Shown one piece after another: positions 8,020 to 16,508 of a stretch of 64,000 nt of DNA. The DNA is from Pygmaiobacter massiliensis (GTDB lineage: Bacteria > Bacillota > Clostridia > Oscillospirales > Ruminococcaceae): NCBI RefSeq assembly GCF_900199435.1, contig NZ_OAML01000002.1, forward strand, positions 558,001 to 622,000, in the 5' to 3' direction. The translations under genes were made by a program, and so were the position numbers. Under the pieces are notes generated by a model that was not told where the DNA came from, ran no database searches, and saw only the letters and a list, made by a program, of their open reading frames with translations. Position 1 is the stretch's first letter. Every line of letters starts with the position of its first letter.

Positions 8020-9390
8020 ATGAATGAATCCACTCCGCAAAACAATAAACTTGGCACTCAGCCCATCGGCAAACTGCTTTTTTCGATGGCTATCCCCACC
8101 GTTTTGGCACAGCTGGTCAACCTGCTGTACAACATTGTTGACCGCATTTACGTCGGGCGCATCCCGGGCAGTGGCTCGCTTGCACTCGCCGGCCTCGGTG
8201 TTACCTTCCCGATTATTCTGCTCGTGTCCGCCTTTGCCGCACTGATTGGTATGGGCGGTGCTACTCGTATGTCGATTGCAATGGGCCGCAAAGAGCACGA
8301 CACTGCCGAAAAGCTGCTGGGCAACAGCATTACCATGCTGGTCATCGCATCGCTGATCCTTTCTGGCGTGTTTATGCTTGCCAAAGAGCCCGTTTTGATG
8401 GCTTTCGGCGCCAGCGAAGCAACACTTCCCTATGCTTCTGACTACCTTTCCATTTATCTGTTTGGCACCTTGTTTGTGCAGGTAGCCATGGGTCTTAATG
8501 CCTTTATTACCAATCAGGGTTTTGCCCGCACCGGCATGATTACGGTATTGATTGGCTGCGTGCTCAACATTATTCTTGACCCGATTTTCATTTTTGGATT
8601 CGGCATGGGCGTGCGTGGCGCAGCACTTGCTACCATCATCAGCCAGGGCGTTTCTGCCGTATGGGTTATGTGGTTCTTGTGCAGCAAAAAATCGCTGCTT
8701 CGCATCCGCCAAAAGAATCTGATTCTTTCCGGCAAAATCGTTGGCTCTATCCTGACTCTCGGCATCTCGCCGTTTATCATGCAGGCCACCGAGTGCCTGA
8801 TTCAGCTTACCTTTAACAAGGGCATGCAGACTTATGGCAACGACATGTATGTTGCCTTGATGTCGATTATGTTTAGCTTGATGCAGCTTGTTTTTATGCC
8901 GATGATGGGCCTTGCACAGGGCGCACAGCCGATTATCAGCTACAACTATGGCGCAAAGAATATGGAGCGTACCCAAAAGGCCTTCCATTATCTGCTGACC
9001 ACCGCTTTGATTTTTACGGTTTCTGTCGTCGGTATTGTACTGATGGTGCCGCAGTTCTTCTTAGGCCTCTTTACTCCGGACACTGCGCTCATCGAACTTG
9101 GAACGGCGCCGCTGCGTGTGTTTCTCTTTGGCATGATGGCAATGGGTGCGCAAAGCGCCTGTCAACAAACCTTTATGGCACTGGGCGAAGCAAAAATATC
9201 TGTTTTTCTCGCCTTGCTGCGTAAGGTCATCCTGCTGTTGCCACTTGCTTTAATTCTGCCTCACGTTGCCGGGCTTGGTGTTTGGGGACTTTTCCTGGCA
9301 GAACCAATCAGCGATCTGCTGGCTGCCACCACCACGCTTTGCATGTTCCGTTACCGCAGCAAAAAACTGTTTGCCACACCAGCCAAATAA
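8020..9390 (+). CDS. MATE-family multidrug/cation exporter
   Basis: A 12-helix inner-membrane antiporter that expels organic cations, drugs or metabolites using a Na+ or H+ gradient. The 456-residue protein starts GTQPIGKLLFSMAIPTVLAQ, typical of MATE proteins of the NorM/DinF group, and has twelve hydrophobic stretches in two halves, with PLMGLAQG-type sequence (MPMMGLAQGAQPIISYNYG) near residue 295 at the start of the second bundle. The start follows AAGGAGC. It is co-transcribed with the TetR gene, which probably represses it. Substrate unknown. Confidence 0.9.
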   Translation: MNESTPQNNKLGTQPIGKLLFSMAIPTVLAQLVNLLYNIVDRIYVGRIPGSGSLALAGLGVTFPIILLVSAFAALIGMGGATRMSIAMGRKEHDTAEKLLGNSITMLVIASLILSGVFMLAKEPVLMAFGASEATLPYASDYLSIYLFGTLFVQVAMGLNAFITNQGFARTGMITVLIGCVLNIILDPIFIFGFGMGVRGAALATIISQGVSAVWVMWFLCSKKSLLRIRQKNLILSGKIVGSILTLGISPFIMQATECLIQLTFNKGMQTYGNDMYVALMSIMFSLMQLVFMPMMGLAQGAQPIISYNYGAKNMERTQKAFHYLLTTALIFTVSVVGIVLMVPQFFLGLFTPDTALIELGTAPLRVFLFGMMAMGAQSACQQTFMALGEAKISVFLALLRKVILLLPLALILPHVAGLGVWGLFLAEPISDLLAATTTLCMFRYRSKKLFATPAK

Positions 9391-9392
9391 AT

Positions 9393-9439
9393 AAAAAAGT
9401 CCCATGCAGCCGCAAAAAGCACTGCATGGGACTTTTTTT
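9393..9439 (+). terminator. Strong intrinsic terminator after the MATE gene, probably bidirectional
   Basis: A 16-bp perfect stem (AAAAAGTCCCATGCAG and complement) is flanked by A- and T-runs. It can also stop minus-strand transcripts from the racemase gene ending at 9567. No gene lies in 9440-9566. Confidence 0.88.
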
Positions 9440-9566
9440 ATAAAAGATTTGATTTTTCGCCCACCAAAGGCCCACGATATTTCATTTCACTGCCGTCAAC
9501 TCATCAATAACCGTAACGCAAAAAGCCAATCGCGTGGTACTGCATCGGTGGCAATAAAAATAGTGG

Positions 9567-10736
9567 TTAGGTAGAAAGTTCTGCAATCTCTGCCTCGCTA
9601 TATCCCAGCTCGGCAAGTATCTCTTTGGTGTGGTAACCGTCCGGGTAGCCTGCATGTCGATATTCCGGCGGGCAGGCAGACAGGTTTATCGGACAGCCGA
9701 GTTGCTGCACTGTTTTATTCTCGCAAAGCGGCAGTGTTACCTGCGGCACCATGCCGCGCTGGTTCACCTGCTCATCTTCGCGCATCTCTTCCATCGAAAG
9801 CACCGGTTCTACGCAGGCATCCAGCGATTTGAAAATCTCAGTCCACTCATCCCTTGTTTTGGTAAGCAGCCGTTCGCGCAAGGCGTTTTTCACTTTGTCG
9901 GGGTTTGTTTTAAGTATTCTGCCATCTGCCCATTCGGGGAATCCGGCGCCTTGCATCAGCGCAGCGAAAAACTTGGGCTCCAGCGACCCAACGCTGAGGT
10001 AGCCACCGTCTTTGGTTTCGTAAAAATCGTAAATGCCGCCGCCATTCAGCAGCTCACCTTCGCGCTGTGGCGCGTTGGCACCGGCGAGAAAACAGGCACC
10101 GTCCATTGTAGAAAAAGGCACCATGCCATCGAGCATCGCAATATCGATGTACTGGCCCTCTCCGGTTGTATGCCGATGCTGCACTGCGGCAAGAATACCC
10201 ACCACGCTGTTCATCGCACCAACTGCAACGTCGGCGATTTGCATATCTGTAAGTACCGGTCCAGTGGCAGCGCGCCCGGCCTGCGCCATATTGCCAGAAC
10301 GGGATAAGTAGTTGATATCGTGACCGGCACGCTGAGCCAGCGGGCCGGTTTGTCCGTAGCCGGTAAGCGAACAGTAGATAAGCCGCGGGTTGATCTGCCG
10401 CAGGGTTTCATAATCCAGACCCAGCTTTTTCATAACACCGGGGCGGAACTGCTCAATCACAATATCATAATCGGCAATCAATCGATGAACAGCTTCTACC
10501 CCTGCGGGCTTTTTCAGGTTTAAGTAGATTGTTTTTTTATTGCGACCCAGCCATGCCGCGGCTGCCGTTGTTCCGCTGCCCTCAATTTCGGGCGGCCAGT
10601 GGGTCACCAGGTCATATTGGCTTGGCCCTGTCACCCGCAGCACTTCTGCACCAAGGTCGGCCAGCATCAGCGTGGCATATGGCCCTGGCAGCAGGGTGGA
10701 AAAATCCAAAATCTTCAGCCCGTTCAACGCGCCCAT
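9567..10736 (-). CDS. CaiB/BaiF family protein, alpha-methylacyl-CoA racemase-like
   Basis: A cytoplasmic CoA-thioester enzyme. The fold is class III CoA transferase (NGLKILDFSTLLPGPYATLMLADLGA at the N-terminus), but residues 137-142 read AGHDINY, the motif of alpha-methylacyl-CoA racemase. His139 and Asp169 are 30 residues apart, as are the catalytic His126 and Asp156 of the mycobacterial racemase. I therefore favour epimerisation of 2-methylacyl-CoA over CoA transfer, without certainty. The 389-residue length is usual. The ATG at 10736 follows GAGG by nine bases; an in-frame GTG at 10751 overlaps that site and is rejected. It stands alone, with no acyl-CoA dehydrogenase or ligase beside it. 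Confidence 0.82.
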   Translation of the reverse strand: MGALNGLKILDFSTLLPGPYATLMLADLGAEVLRVTGPSQYDLVTHWPPEIEGSGTTAAAAWLGRNKKTIYLNLKKPAGVEAVHRLIADYDIVIEQFRPGVMKKLGLDYETLRQINPRLIYCSLTGYGQTGPLAQRAGHDINYLSRSGNMAQAGRAATGPVLTDMQIADVAVGAMNSVVGILAAVQHRHTTGEGQYIDIAMLDGMVPFSTMDGACFLAGANAPQREGELLNGGGIYDFYETKDGGYLSVGSLEPKFFAALMQGAGFPEWADGRILKTNPDKVKNALRERLLTKTRDEWTEIFKSLDACVEPVLSMEEMREDEQVNQRGMVPQVTLPLCENKTVQQLGCPINLSACPPEYRHAGYPDGYHTKEILAELGYSEAEIAELST

Positions 10737-10946
10737 TGTTCTTTTCCTCACTTTTTTCTTGCGGCTTTTGCCGTTTTATTTTGCAAGCAACAGCGCGCAG
10801 CCCTCGCGCCCTAAAATAAACGCAAATATTTACAGATAGAGTAAAGCCCCGCGCGATATTCTCTATCTTCGCAGGGTCTTTTAACTTATTGGTTTGCAAA
10901 TAGTTTAGGCGCGGAGAATTCTGTCGTGCATGATGCAGCTTTGCCT

Positions 10947-11282
10947 TTAATCTTTGTGTTCTTTGTGCTCTGCACGCATTTCGATATGAATCATAAAGCT
11001 AAGCAGCGCACGCAGCAGAATGATAGCGCCCAGAATCATCAGCTCGTCCACCGTGTGGACCAATACCGTTTTTAAAATCTCTGCCGCCATTTTAAATTCA
11101 AGACCGGTTGCAAGCCCGGAGGCCAGCTCATATTTAATATTGTATTTGGCATTGTGACCAAACTGCAGTGCGAGGTAGTGAATAAACGACCGCACAGAAG
11201 TAAATGTAACAACAAAAATACCAAAAAGTTCCAGCGTAGATACGATGACCGGAAGGCCATGTTCGATCATTTGTTCCAACAT
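10947..11282 (-). CDS. DUF1622 membrane protein
   Basis: A 111-residue integral membrane protein of the DUF1622 family, function unknown. The diagnostic stretch KYELASGLATGLEFKMAAEIL lies at about 50-70, with hydrophobic helices at about 10-30 and 75-97 and a charged tail ending HKEHKD. An AAAGGA site lies about 11 bases upstream of the start. It begins two bases after the stop of the 61-residue gene upstream, so the two are one transcript. A weak GC-rich hairpin at about 10843-10880 may end it; otherwise 10740-10940 is empty. Confidence 0.82.
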   Translation of the reverse strand: MLEQMIEHGLPVIVSTLELFGIFVVTFTSVRSFIHYLALQFGHNAKYNIKYELASGLATGLEFKMAAEILKTVLVHTVDELMILGAIILLRALLSFMIHIEMRAEHKEHKD

Positions 11283-11284
11283 TG

Positions 11285-11470
11285 TTATTTCTTTTCCTTT
11301 CGGGTTGCTGGCTTTGCCTGCACCTCGGTGTGTTTTTTGTCCAAATGAGCAAGCAGCGTCGCGGTGCGGTAGCCATAACTATCCTGGTATACCGGGTTTT
11401 CTTTCCACCGCTGTTGGGTCTTTTCAGCGGTTTCCGTTTGCTTTAGTATCGACAATATCGTTTTCTCCAT
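11285..11470 (-). CDS. Small hydrophilic protein, first gene of the DUF1622 operon
   Basis: I do not recognise this 61-residue protein. It is soluble, lysine- and glutamate-rich (RKEKK at the end), with no membrane segment or motif. The case that it is real: a strong GGGGAGGG ribosome site six bases before the ATG, a consensus promoter upstream, and a two-base gap to the DUF1622 gene. It may act with that membrane protein. Confidence 0.6.
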   Translation of the reverse strand: MEKTILSILKQTETAEKTQQRWKENPVYQDSYGYRTATLLAHLDKKHTEVQAKPATRKEKK

Positions 11471-11554
11471 ACGCCCTCCCCTAACCAGTTCGCTTCGCCT
11501 TACACCTTAGCGGGATTTACCAGTTATAAACTGTCTGCTTTTTGGCACCCATAT

Positions 11555-11583
11555 ATTATACTGAAAATCCGCCCTTGATGCAA
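11555..11583 (-). promoter_or_regulatory. Promoter of the DUF1622 operon
   Basis: On the minus strand TTGCAT and TATAAT are spaced by 17 bases. It overlaps the -35 of the divergent mrp promoter, so the two may compete. Confidence 0.65.
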
Positions 11584-11603
11584 TACGACCAAAGTGGTAT
11601 ACT
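11575..11603 (+). promoter_or_regulatory. Promoter of the Mrp gene
   Basis: TTGATG and TATACT are spaced by 17 bases, about 87 bases ahead of the mrp start. Confidence 0.6.
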
Positions 11604-11689
11604 TATCTCGTTCTTTTATTTTAGCTTGTTTCTTGCCTTATTGGCAAGCGACCTATAGAATTCAACAAAAGTGAGGTTTTATTCGTATC

Positions 11690-12523
11690 ATGAGCGAATG
11701 CACACACAACTGTGAAAGTTGCGGAGAAAACTGCTCTTCTCGCAACAACGGCACTCCGGTGGATTTGCACGCTGCACTGCATGAGGGCAGCCGTGTAAAA
11801 AAGGTCATCGGCATTGTTTCAGGCAAAGGCGGCGTAGGTAAAAGCCTAGTTTGCAGCATGATGGCGGTTGCCATGCAGCGGCGCGGGCACCAGGCCGCTA
11901 TTCTGGATGCAGACGTTACTGGCCCTTCCATCCCCAAAGTGTTCGGCAAAGACGAGCGTGCTTTGAGCAATGGCGAGGTGATTTTCCCCGTAAAAAGCAG
12001 CACCGGCATCGAGCTGATGTCGATTAACCTGCTGCTGGAAGACAACACCGACCCCGTCGTGTGGCGCGGCCCTGTAATTGCAGGCACCGTAAAACAGTTT
12101 TGGAGCGATGTCGCCTGGAACGATGTTGACTATATGTTCGTGGACATGCCCCCGGGCACTGGCGACGTACCGCTGACCGTGTTCCAGTCGCTGCCGGTAG
12201 ACGGCATCATTATTGTCACAAGCCCGCAAGAGCTGGTTTCAATGATTGTTTCGAAGGCAGTAAAGATGGCACAGATGATGAACATCCCCATCTTGGGCCT
12301 AGTGGAAAACATGAGTTACTACACCTGCCCGGACTGCGGCAAAAAAATCGAAGTGTTTGGCAAATCTCATATCGAAGAAATTGCCGACAACTATCAGATT
12401 TCGGTGCTCGCACATCTGCCGATTAACCCAAACCTTGCCGCCCTTTGCGACAAAGGCCGCATTGAGGATTATGAGGATGACCCGCTTGCCGCGGCCGCCG
12501 ATGCAGTAGCCGCACTGGGGTAA
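11690..12523 (+). CDS. Mrp/NBP35-family iron-sulfur carrier ATPase
   Basis: A cytoplasmic ATPase that assembles or hands over 4Fe-4S clusters. The 277-residue protein has an N-terminal Cys cluster (CTHNCESCGENC, residues 4-15), the deviant P-loop GKGGVGKS at about 45-52, the DADVTGPSIPK segment, DMPPGTGD, and a C-terminal CPDC that bridges a cluster in the dimer. The Cys-rich N-terminus is like NBP35 and clostridial Mrp proteins. It has its own promoter and terminator, so it is single. Clients are unknown, but the window encodes several Fe-S enzymes. Confidence 0.9.
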   Translation: MSECTHNCESCGENCSSRNNGTPVDLHAALHEGSRVKKVIGIVSGKGGVGKSLVCSMMAVAMQRRGHQAAILDADVTGPSIPKVFGKDERALSNGEVIFPVKSSTGIELMSINLLLEDNTDPVVWRGPVIAGTVKQFWSDVAWNDVDYMFVDMPPGTGDVPLTVFQSLPVDGIIIVTSPQELVSMIVSKAVKMAQMMNIPILGLVENMSYYTCPDCGKKIEVFGKSHIEEIADNYQISVLAHLPINPNLAALCDKGRIEDYEDDPLAAAADAVAALG

Positions 12524-12582
12524 CTGGCGCTGCGCTGTTTGCCCAGTGCGGAGGTTATTCCCCAAGTTATATCTTTCTATAT

Positions 12583-12616
12583 AAGCCGGGCAGCTTTTGC
12601 TGCCCGGCTTTTTCTT
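12583..12616 (+). terminator. Intrinsic terminator after mrp
   Basis: A 12-bp stem (AAGCCGGGCAGC and complement) with a TTTT loop is followed by a T-run. Confidence 0.9.
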
Positions 12617-12734
12617 TATCATGATATAGCCGCTCTGGAGAGCAACTTTTCCGGCCCTTTATCTGCTTTATTTTATCGTTGCACATTTGGATAGGTCGGT
12701 AGGTCTGAAAATCCGTCTTTAGGAAGAACGATAC

Positions 12735-12763
12735 TTGCCCCGCTTACCTTAAAATGCTACACT
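12735..12763 (+). promoter_or_regulatory. Promoter of the four-helix membrane protein gene
   Basis: TTGCCC and TACACT are spaced by 17 bases, about 45 bases before the start at 12811. Nothing else is seen in 12617-12734. Confidence 0.5.
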
Positions 12764-12810
12764 AAAGAATATTACTTATCCTTTTCTGACCACAAAGGAG
12801 GACTTGCACG

Positions 12811-13212
12811 ATGCAGGAATTAAAATCCACACTGGCCCGCCGCCCTCATTTGACACAGACTATTTTATTGGGATATCTCGTCTTCTGTGGATGCTTTTTA
12901 TTTCCGCTTCGCAGCACACGGTTTCCTCTGGAACTTTCTAAAGTGTGGCTTCTGGTGCTTTCTTATGGTATGATTGCCGTCGGCTTGGCGCTTTTATGGG
13001 GGAGCGGGCAAAAGCTGCGAGTTTATTTATGCAGTTTCGGCCTTACGGTTCTCGGCATGCTTTGCCGCTTTCTTCTCGAGTTCGGCGAAGCATCCAACAC
13101 TTATAACTTTACTGTAACCAACATTGTGTGCTATCTCGTACTCATCCCACTTTACTTGTTGCTGTGCTACCATTTAACACTGCGCTATGCAAAAAGCGAA
13201 CCTTCTGAATGA
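12811..13212 (+). CDS. Four-helix membrane protein of unknown function
   Basis: I do not recognise the family. The 133-residue protein has four hydrophobic segments (about 18-34, 44-63, 70-88 and 103-125), short loops and no charged catalytic motif. A strong AAAGGAGG ribosome site precedes the ATG, and the gene has its own promoter and terminator, so it is very likely expressed. Its neighbours (mrp and a PBP on the other strand) say nothing clear about its role. Confidence 0.7.
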   Translation: MQELKSTLARRPHLTQTILLGYLVFCGCFLFPLRSTRFPLELSKVWLLVLSYGMIAVGLALLWGSGQKLRVYLCSFGLTVLGMLCRFLLEFGEASNTYNFTVTNIVCYLVLIPLYLLLCYHLTLRYAKSEPSE

Positions 13213-13275
13213 GCTGTATTGCCGAATTCTTCTGGCCGCTTACAACCAGCCTTTATAGCATTCTATAATAAATAC

Positions 13276-13315
13276 AAAAACGCCGCAAAGCACAAAGCTT
13301 CGCGGCGTTTTCTTT
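13276..13315 (+). terminator. Bidirectional terminator between convergent genes
   Basis: AAAACGCCGC and GCGGCGTTTT form a 10-bp stem flanked by A- and T-runs, serving the membrane protein on the plus strand and the PBP on the minus strand. Confidence 0.85.
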
Positions 13316-13334
13316 ATGTTGTTTTTTGCAAAAA

Positions 13335-15620
13335 TCAACCCGGATGCAGGGTGCAGGGGCCGGGTTTGCTGCTGCCGCCGGCATCTTTTTTGTAGTAGCC
13401 GGTTGCAGTGTTCGGGCAAGCGCCAGTGGCAAGCCCGCCAGAATCCTTACAATAAGTGAGCGCCTCTACATTGTCGCTGGTCGGGAAGGCTTTAAATTCT
13501 TTGCCTTCCTGCGCAAGCTCCATGACCTGTTTCCAAGCCAGCGTGGGCGGGTGTTTACCGTAGTTCTTCCATGCCAGCTCGTCGCTGTGGTCGTAGCCCA
13601 TCCAGGTAGCGGTGCAGTAATAGGGGGTAAGGCCGATAAACCAGTGGTCTTTATCGTCACTGGTGGTACCGGTTTTACCAACAGACTCCATGCCGCCAGC
13701 TTTGGGGCCGCCAATGGCTGCCGCAGTACCTTCGCCACGCATAACTTCGCTCAGCAGCTTGTTCATAATCATAGCGCTGTCTTTCGAAATTGCCCGTGTG
13801 GTGGTGAGAGTGGTATTGTCGAGCACGATGTCGCCGCTCTGCACCTCTTCTACCGTGGTATAGCTGTGCACCGGGGTAATCTCGCCGCCGTTGCCAAACA
13901 TCGAGTACGCATTTGCCATCTCCATGGGATACACGCCATGTGTCATAGAACCGAGCACCAACGGGCCGAGGTCTACGTCATTGGGAGAAACCAGAGTGGA
14001 AATGCCGAGCGTATTGCTCATGAAATCAAACATGGTAGGCTCACCGACCAAGAAGCCTGCGCGAACCGCCACGGTATTGATGGATTTTGCAAGCGCACGG
14101 CTGACCGTCATTTCCTGGTCACTATAAGTCGAGCTGTAATTGCGCGGCCAGTCGCGCATCTGTCCCGGGTTTTTGTCGTCGGGAATCTGCTTAAACATAC
14201 CGTCCATCAAAGGATAGGAATAGTTGATATAGTTGTAATCAATGCCAAGGCAATAAGCGCCGATGGGTTTCATGGTAGAACCCGTCTGCCGGTATGCCTG
14301 AGAAGCACGGTTAAGGCCACGGTCAGTGGTTTTGGGGCCAAGGCCGCCTACAATACCCAATAGGCTTCCGTCGTAACCTACCGTTACCATACAGCCCTGT
14401 ACATTTTCGGTCGCGGTTTCGCCGGTTTCTTTATTGACCACATAAGTGTGCTCGCGGTCCGGGAAAAGGTTACCCGGCTCGTTGAGCATTACCTGTTCCA
14501 TTGCAGACTGCAAGGTGGTATCAACAGTTGCGTAAATACGCAGACCACCGTTGTACAGGTAGGTGCTGGCCTCGTTGCGGGTCATACCTTTCTGCTCTAC
14601 CAGGTCGGCAATAACCTCTTCAATTACCTGATCGGTAAAGTAGCTGTTCTGGCTGCGCACTTCATCCGAAGCGCCAGCTGTGCGGTCTACAAAGGTCAGC
14701 TGCTCTGCCACTGCTGCGTCATGCTCTTCCTGGCTAATCATCTTTTGGTCGAGCATATTAGCCAGAATCAGCTCCTGGCGCTTTTTGTTGTTTTCGGGGT
14801 TTGTGCGGGGATTGTATTTGGTGGGGTTATTCGTGATTGCTGCAATGCAGGCAGACTCTGCAAGGGTCAGGTCTTTTACCTCTTTATTGAAAAGGTTAGA
14901 GGCGCAACCCGCAACGCCGCCGGTGTTGCCGACGAACGCGACCGTATTAAGGTATGCTTCAAGAATAATCTCTTTGGAGTATTTGTTCTCAAGAGCAATG
15001 GCGCGGAAAATCTCGCGCACCTTACGCATGGCATCGTGCTCGTTATCACCAGTGATGTTTTTAATCAGCTGCTGGTCAATGGTTGAAGCACCCTGCTCGG
15101 TGTCAAACAGTCTGATTGCACCGCCCGTCAGCTTACTGAGCACAATGTTCATCGTGGCCGCAACGGTTCGTTTTAAGTTAACGCCGTTGTGGTCCCAAAA
15201 TGTCTTGTCCTCAATGGCAATAAACGCATTGGGCAGGTACGCAGGCATATCACCAAGGTCTACCCAGACACGGTGCTCGGTGCCCACAAGGCGCGCATAC
15301 TCCACGGGCGCGCCGGTAGCAGGGTCATTTGCATAGATGATGGTGGAATAGCTCATCTTGATATTATCAAGGTTAAGCAGCTGGTCGTCGTTTGCAGTGG
15401 CGCGCACTACATACATACTCAGCATTACCGCAACTACAGAGCCGAAAATAACACAGACACACAAGATGCCGGCGATTACTTTCAGCACGCTTTGCCAAAC
15501 AGAGCCGCTTTTTTTCTTTTTGCGGCCCGGCTGTTTTTGCGGTGTCCCCTCGGGCTGGGCTGGGCGCCGCTTCTGCGGGGGCCTGCCGGCTCGGTTGGGG
15601 CGGTTGTTCGATTCGTTCAA
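13335..15620 (-). CDS. Class A penicillin-binding protein (PBP1A-type)
   Basis: A bifunctional peptidoglycan synthase that polymerises glycan strands and crosslinks peptides outside the membrane. A basic, proline-rich cytoplasmic tail (about 1-38) precedes one membrane helix (about 45-70). The GT51 domain has EDKTFWDHNG with the catalytic Glu and GASTIDQQLIKN; the transpeptidase domain has the nucleophile in TGSTMKPI, a SxN-type SINT and VGKTGTT. The C-terminal tail has paired cysteines (YCKDSGG...ACPNT...PCTLHPG), common in clostridial PBPs. The frame opens at an ATG at 15653, but AGGAGG lies nine bases before a TTG at 15620, which I take as the start, giving 761 residues. Monocistronic. Confidence 0.93.
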   Translation of the reverse strand: MNESNNRPNRAGRPPQKRRPAQPEGTPQKQPGRKKKKSGSVWQSVLKVIAGILCVCVIFGSVVAVMLSMYVVRATANDDQLLNLDNIKMSYSTIIYANDPATGAPVEYARLVGTEHRVWVDLGDMPAYLPNAFIAIEDKTFWDHNGVNLKRTVAATMNIVLSKLTGGAIRLFDTEQGASTIDQQLIKNITGDNEHDAMRKVREIFRAIALENKYSKEIILEAYLNTVAFVGNTGGVAGCASNLFNKEVKDLTLAESACIAAITNNPTKYNPRTNPENNKKRQELILANMLDQKMISQEEHDAAVAEQLTFVDRTAGASDEVRSQNSYFTDQVIEEVIADLVEQKGMTRNEASTYLYNGGLRIYATVDTTLQSAMEQVMLNEPGNLFPDREHTYVVNKETGETATENVQGCMVTVGYDGSLLGIVGGLGPKTTDRGLNRASQAYRQTGSTMKPIGAYCLGIDYNYINYSYPLMDGMFKQIPDDKNPGQMRDWPRNYSSTYSDQEMTVSRALAKSINTVAVRAGFLVGEPTMFDFMSNTLGISTLVSPNDVDLGPLVLGSMTHGVYPMEMANAYSMFGNGGEITPVHSYTTVEEVQSGDIVLDNTTLTTTRAISKDSAMIMNKLLSEVMRGEGTAAAIGGPKAGGMESVGKTGTTSDDKDHWFIGLTPYYCTATWMGYDHSDELAWKNYGKHPPTLAWKQVMELAQEGKEFKAFPTSDNVEALTYCKDSGGLATGACPNTATGYYKKDAGGSSKPGPCTLHPG

Positions 15621-15901
15621 AGAATTTTGCCTCCTTCCAGACTTCCGGAACATTATTTGTTGCTGCGCATAAGCGCAAGGATCTTACCGATTTTTACCTA
15701 TTTATTCAGTATAGCACATTTTGACCATTTTGAATAAGATTTTGAAGATTTTACCATAATGTAATTATGTTTTTAAACTGGCCTAAACTATAGGCTGCGG
15801 TGCCGGGCAATGTACCAAAGCGAGCTTTTTTGTGTGGTTGCTTTGATAACAGCTTTGTATTGTTTTCGCAAGTCTATACCATATACAGGAGGTATTTTTC
15901 T

Positions 15902-16210
15902 ATGAGACCAAGACGTCTGGCGGGGCAGCTGCGCCGCTGGTTTATCATTCTTTGCCTTTTAACCGTGTTACTAAGCTTTTTGGCGGTAAAGCTAAATACG
16001 CAACGCAATACGGCCCCTTCTCCGCAGTACCTACTGCGGGATGACGGCGGTCGCATCTGTCTGTTCTCTGCGGATGGCAGTGAAGAGCTGCGAAAATATG
16101 ATATCCTGACCCGGCTTTTACCCGAAGGCGATGTGGAAGCGCTGCGCACCGGTGTGCCTGTTTACACAGAGGACGAGCTGCTGCGCCTGGTAGAAGACTA
16201 CGGTGGCTAA
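15902..16210 (+). CDS. BofC C-terminal-like small membrane-anchored protein
   Basis: A 102-residue protein with an N-terminal signal anchor (about 12-29, after a basic RPRRLAGQLRR tail) and a compact outer domain. The pattern of YLLRDDGGRICLFS followed by YDI, LPEGDVEALRTGVPVYTEDEL is like the C-terminal domain of BofC, which in Bacillus restrains pro-sigma-K processing by acting on SpoIVB. Such short BofC-like proteins are common in Clostridia; function here is inferred. The start at 15902 follows CAGGAGG; an upstream in-frame ATG at 15800 lacks a site. A sigma-K gene lies elsewhere in the window. Confidence 0.7.
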   Translation: MRPRRLAGQLRRWFIILCLLTVLLSFLAVKLNTQRNTAPSPQYLLRDDGGRICLFSADGSEELRKYDILTRLLPEGDVEALRTGVPVYTEDELLRLVEDYGG

Positions 16211-16431
16211 CATGCCGAGAAAAGCCCATAGATAATGATCGTGATATCATTGTTTTGTGACAAGGCCATATGTAAAGCGAAATATAAAGTTTCACCGCAA
16301 AGCGAGGCATACCCACCCGTTTTGTGTAAAATTTCGCTTGCCTGTGTCAAATCCTTTTCGATTATATCGGTTTTCACATTTTTGCGCAAGTCTGTGCGGT
16401 TTTGCTTTTGTGAAAGCGGGTCCTACACTTC

Positions 16432-16461
16432 TTTACAACACATTTTCACCTATGTTATACT
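16432..16461 (+). promoter_or_regulatory. Promoter of the FkbH/ACP cluster
   Basis: TTTACA and TATACT are separated by 18 bases, about 50 bases before the FkbH start. The stretch 16211-16431 holds no gene that I can support. Confidence 0.55.
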
Positions 16462-16508
16462 ATAAAAGTATTTTATTTGCTATGACATAAAAAAAGGAGG
16501 CCGCTATT

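Noticed and set aside
7984-8988. Minus-strand open frame of 334 codons
   Set aside because: Antisense to the MATE exporter; rich in His, Asn and Lys as expected for a shadow.
13326-14363. Plus-strand open frame of 345 codons
   Set aside because: Antisense to the class A PBP gene and without a ribosome site.
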